The notes under the pieces were generated by a model. That model did not search any database and was not told where the DNA came from. It was given only the letters and a program-made list of their open reading frames with translations. The position numbers were made by a program, and so were the translations under genes. A stretch of DNA of 64,000 bases from positions 185,700-249,699 of the forward strand of contig QKWM01000003.1 of NCBI GenBank assembly GCA_003248315.1. The letters are read 5' to 3'. The stretch comes from Streptomyces sp. SW4. Lineage in GTDB: Bacteria > Actinomycetota > Actinomycetes > Streptomycetales > Streptomycetaceae. Below are positions 61,350 to 64,000 of this stretch, one piece after another; the stretch's first letter is position 1, and each line of letters begins with the position of its first letter.

Positions 61350-61500
61350 CGCGGCGCCGCGCGGGACGGGGCGGCACCGGTCCGGGTCGAACGCGGCGTG
61401 AAGGTCGTGCACGGGTTGTTGTGGCCACGGCCGGACAGCGGTAGACCGTACTGGCCCGTCACCTCCGGCGGGCCGGACGACGCACCCTGGGGAGTGGGGC

Positions 61501-62225
61501 ATGAGCGTGGCGAGTCGGTACCGTCAGGCCTGGGAGGGCTTCTGGAGCGAGGCACCCGAGGAGCGGGGGGCGGTGTTCTGGGACGCGGAGCCGACGCTGA
61601 CCGCCGCCCGCCACCTCGCCCTCTTCGAACCGCACCTGACCGATGCCCAGCTGCCCCTGATCGACCTCGGCTGCGGCAACGGCACCCAGACCCGCTTCCT
61701 CGCCGACCGCTTCCCGCACGTCGTCGGCGCCGACCTGGCCGGCGCCGCCCTCGACCGGGCCCGGCGCGCCGACCCGGACGGGCGGGCCGCGTACCGGCAG
61801 CTCGACGCCGCCGACAAGGCCGAGGTGGAGGCGCTGCACGCCGAACTCGGTGACGCCAACGTCTATCTGCGGGGCGTGCTGCACCAGAGCGCGGCCGAGG
61901 ACCGGCAGCCGCTCGCCGACGGGCTCGCCGTCCTCCTCGGCACCCGGGCCGGGCGCTGCTGGTGGAGCCGTCGCAGGCCGCCAAATCCGTCCTGGCGGGA
62001 CTGGCCCAGGGCCCCGACGGGCCGCCGCCCAAGCTGGCGGCCGTCTTCCGGCACGGCCTCACACCCGCCGAGGCCGCCGACGGCGCCGTCGCGGACCATC
62101 TGCGGGCGGCCGGTCTGACGGTGCTGGCCGCCGGCGAGCTGCCGCTGGTGTCGACCGAGCACGGACCCGACGGCACCCGGATCGAGCTGCCGGCGACATG
62201 GCTGGTGGCGGGGCGCACGGTGTGA
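61501..62225 (+). CDS. SAM-dependent methyltransferase
   Basis: Class I methyltransferase of about 241 residues. The SAM-binding motif is LIDLGCGNGTQTRFLADRF, with the acidic residue in VVGADLAGAALDRA. The substrate is not indicated. GGGGAG lies before ATG 61501. One base is missing near 61951, after which the protein ends ELPATWLVAGRTV. It stands alone between the phosphatase and the peptidase pair. Confidence 0.85.
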
Positions 62226-62332
62226 CGCGAGCGGGGCGGCGCCGGACGGTGCCGCCCCGCCCGGCCCGGCGCCGCCGAGCGTTTTCCACAGGCCTGGCCG
62301 GGAATCGGAGCGTTCGCGTAACGTGACGCCTC

Positions 62333-63165
62333 ATGAAGATCCTCATCAGCGCCGACATGGAAGGTGCCACGGGCGTCACCTGGCCTGCCGACGTGCTGCC
62401 CGGCACACCCCAGTGGGAGCGGTGCCGCTCGATGTTCACCTCCGACGTGAACGCCGCCGTGCTGGGCTTCTTCGACGGCGGCGCCGACGAGGTGCTGGTC
62501 AACGAGGCGCACTGGACCATGCGCAACCTGCTGCTGGAGCAGCTGGACGACCGGGCGCAGATGCTCACCGGCCGGCACAAGTCGCTCTCCATGGTGGAGG
62601 GCGTGCAGCACGGCGACGTCGACGGCATCGCCTTCATCGGCTACCACGCGGGCGCCGGCATGGAGGGCGTCCTCGCCACACCTACCTGGCCAACCAGATC
62701 ACGGGCGTCTGGCTGAACGACGTCCGCGCCAGCGAGGGCCTGCTCAACGCGCACGTCGTCGCCGAGTACGGCGTCCCGGTCGTCCTGGTCACCGGCGACG
62801 ACCTGGCCTGCGAGGACGCGCTCGGGTACGCGCCCGAGGCGCTGAAGGTCGCGGTCAAGGACCACGTCTCGCGGTACGCGGCCGTGTGCCGCACACCCGC
62901 CAGGACCGCCGCCGACATCCGCGCGGCCGCCAAGGAGGCGGCGTCGCTCGCGGTGCGGGGCGAGCCGGTGAACGGCGGGCCGTACACCGTCGCCGTGGAG
63001 TTCGACGCCGAGCACCTCGCCGCGGCCTCCACGGTCGTGCCGGGCGTGGAGCGCGTCGGCGAGCGCAAGGTGGCGTACACCACCGGCACGATGTACGAGG
63101 GAATCCGGACCTTCAAGGCGGTCACCACGATCGCGTCCGCGGCGGTGGAGGAGCAGTATGGCTGA
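62333..63165 (+). CDS. M55 family D-aminopeptidase
   Basis: DppA-type zinc peptidase of about 277 residues. The metal site is ISADMEGATGV near the N terminus, with later ligands in NEAHWTMRNLL and FIGYHAGAG. In Bacillus DppA cleaves D-Ala-D-Ala; the substrate here is not known. TAACGT eight bases before the ATG suggests a very short leader. One base is missing near 62681. The following M20 peptidase gene overlaps by eight bases, suggesting joint peptide breakdown. Confidence 0.88.
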
Positions 63166-64000
63166 GCACGCCAGGGAGCAGGGGCGGACGACGGACGCGC
63201 AGGCGCTGGAGGAGGTCGTCCGCTTCACCTCCGACCTGATCCGGATCGACACCACCAACCGGGGCGGCGGCGACTGCCGGGAGCGGCCGGCCGCCGAGTA
63301 CGCGGCCGAGCGGCTCGCCGAGGCCGGGATCGAGCCCACCCTCCTGGAGCGCACCGAGGACGGACCAACGTGGTCGCCCGGATCGAGGGCACCGACCCCT
63401 GCGCCGGCGCGCTGCTCGTCCACGGCCACCTCGACGTGGTGCCGGCCGAGGCCGCCGACTGGAGCGTCCACCCGTTCTCCGGGAGATCCGGGACGGCGTC
63501 GTCTGGGGCCGCGGGCCGTGGACATGAAGAACATGGACGCGATGATCCTCGCCGCGGTGCGCGCTGGGCCCGGCAGGGCGTGCGGCCCCGTCGCGACGTG
63601 GTGATCGCCTTCACCGCCGACGAGGAGGCCAGCGCGGAGGACGGCTCCGGGTTCCTCGCCGACCGGCACGCCGAGCTGTTCGAGGGCTGCACCGAAGGCG
63701 TCAGCGAGTCCGGGGCGTTCACCTTCCACGACGGCTCCGGCCGGCAGATCTACCCGATCGCGGCCGGCGAGCGCGGCACCGGCTGGCTCAAGCTCACCGC
63801 CCGCGGCCGGGCCGGGCACGGCTCCAAGGTGAACAGGGAGAACGCGGTCACCCGGCTGTCGGCGGCCATCACCCGCATCGGCGAGCACGAGTGGCCGCTG
63901 CGCCTGACCCCGACCGTGCGCGCCGCGCTCACCGAACTCGCCGCGCTGTACGGCATCGACACGGACCTGAGCGACGTGGACGCCCTGCTGGACAAGCTCG
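63158..64000 (+). CDS. M20 family metallopeptidase, 3' truncated by window
   Basis: N-terminal 280 or so residues of an M20 peptidase/deacylase. Zinc ligands are visible in LLVHGHLDVVPAEA, GAVDMKNMDAMILA and FTADEEASAEDG; the dimerisation domain begins at GWLKLTARGRAGHGSKVN. ATG 63158 overlaps the M55 stop. Four bases are missing (near 63363, 63481, 63516 and 63568). The gene runs off the window end. Confidence 0.88.

Noticed and set aside
59463..61502. Long open frame antisense to the PP2C phosphatase
   Set aside because: Same reason: frame kept open by GC skew of the real gene, no domain, repetitive composition.
1..64000. tRNA, rRNA or transposase genes
   Set aside because: None seen on reading both strands; no cloverleaf-like run with CCA end, no rRNA segment and no DDE transposase motif. 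A dedicated RNA search could still find small RNAs.

Overview
The window is a high-GC actinobacterial chromosome segment, almost certainly Streptomyces. The reasons are the extreme GC bias at third codon positions, an ethylmalonyl-CoA operon, a SpoIIE-type PP2C phosphatase with PAS and GAF domains, Tat-exported enzymes, many leaderless starts, and a rare TTA leucine codon in one gene. No rRNA, tRNA, CRISPR array, transposase or prophage was seen. An important caveat is that about two thirds of the genes carry one to six apparent single-base losses inside short G or C runs. Reading frames recover fully when one base is restored, and no insertion-type shift was needed. I therefore treat these as sequence errors, not pseudogenes, and give the full extent of each gene.

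Layout, left part (1-25.5 kb): a split pyrimidine/hydantoin catabolic locus. One arm holds nitrilase-type amidohydrolase, class III aminotransferase, dihydropyrimidinase and F420-type oxidoreductase (713-5295). The other holds GntR regulator, Asp/Glu/hydantoin racemase-like protein and NCS1 permease (15121-18074). Between the arms lie a cyclodipeptide synthase coupled to a CYP121-like cytochrome P450 (5351-7238), lipoate ligase, VOC protein, gamma-glutamyltransferase, inositol-phosphatase-like enzyme, FAD oxidoreductase and a macro-domain protein. A five-gene peptide-type ABC transporter follows (18368-23798), then a Tat-secreted PhoD phosphatase.

Middle (25.6-41.2 kb): a secreted beta-galactosidase with an inserted LamG-like domain; a DUF72 protein; a divergent ArsR repressor and P1B-4 metal ATPase with a clear operator between them; an alkylation-repair pair (AdaA-AlkA fusion and Ogt); a group of NAD/ADP-ribose enzymes (sirtuin, Nudix, ADP-ribosylglycohydrolase); glycerate kinase; an array of about 53-bp GC-rich repeats; and the phosphatidylserine synthase/decarboxylase pair.

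Right part (41.3-64 kb): the ethylmalonyl-CoA operon ccr-ecm-mcl-mch-mcd, transcribed leftward from a promoter with a perfect palindrome between -35 and -10. Upstream are a TetR regulator and a duplicated 3-hydroxyacyl-CoA dehydrogenase. Beyond are a HEAT-repeat protein with a TTA codon, GNAT and RidA proteins, a secreted peptidase, a radical SAM protein with a LexA-type SOS box, an SRPBCC protein, an MFS exporter with three C-terminal beta-sandwich repeats, the PP2C phosphatase, a methyltransferase, and M55 and M20 peptidases.

The most interesting system is the cyclodipeptide synthase-P450 pair. The P450 has the same length (396 residues), heme cysteine position (345) and I-helix serine (237) that I recall for mycobacterial CYP121, but differs at two residues next to the substrate. 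This suggests a cyclodipeptide-modifying pathway related to, but perhaps distinct from, mycocyclosin formation.
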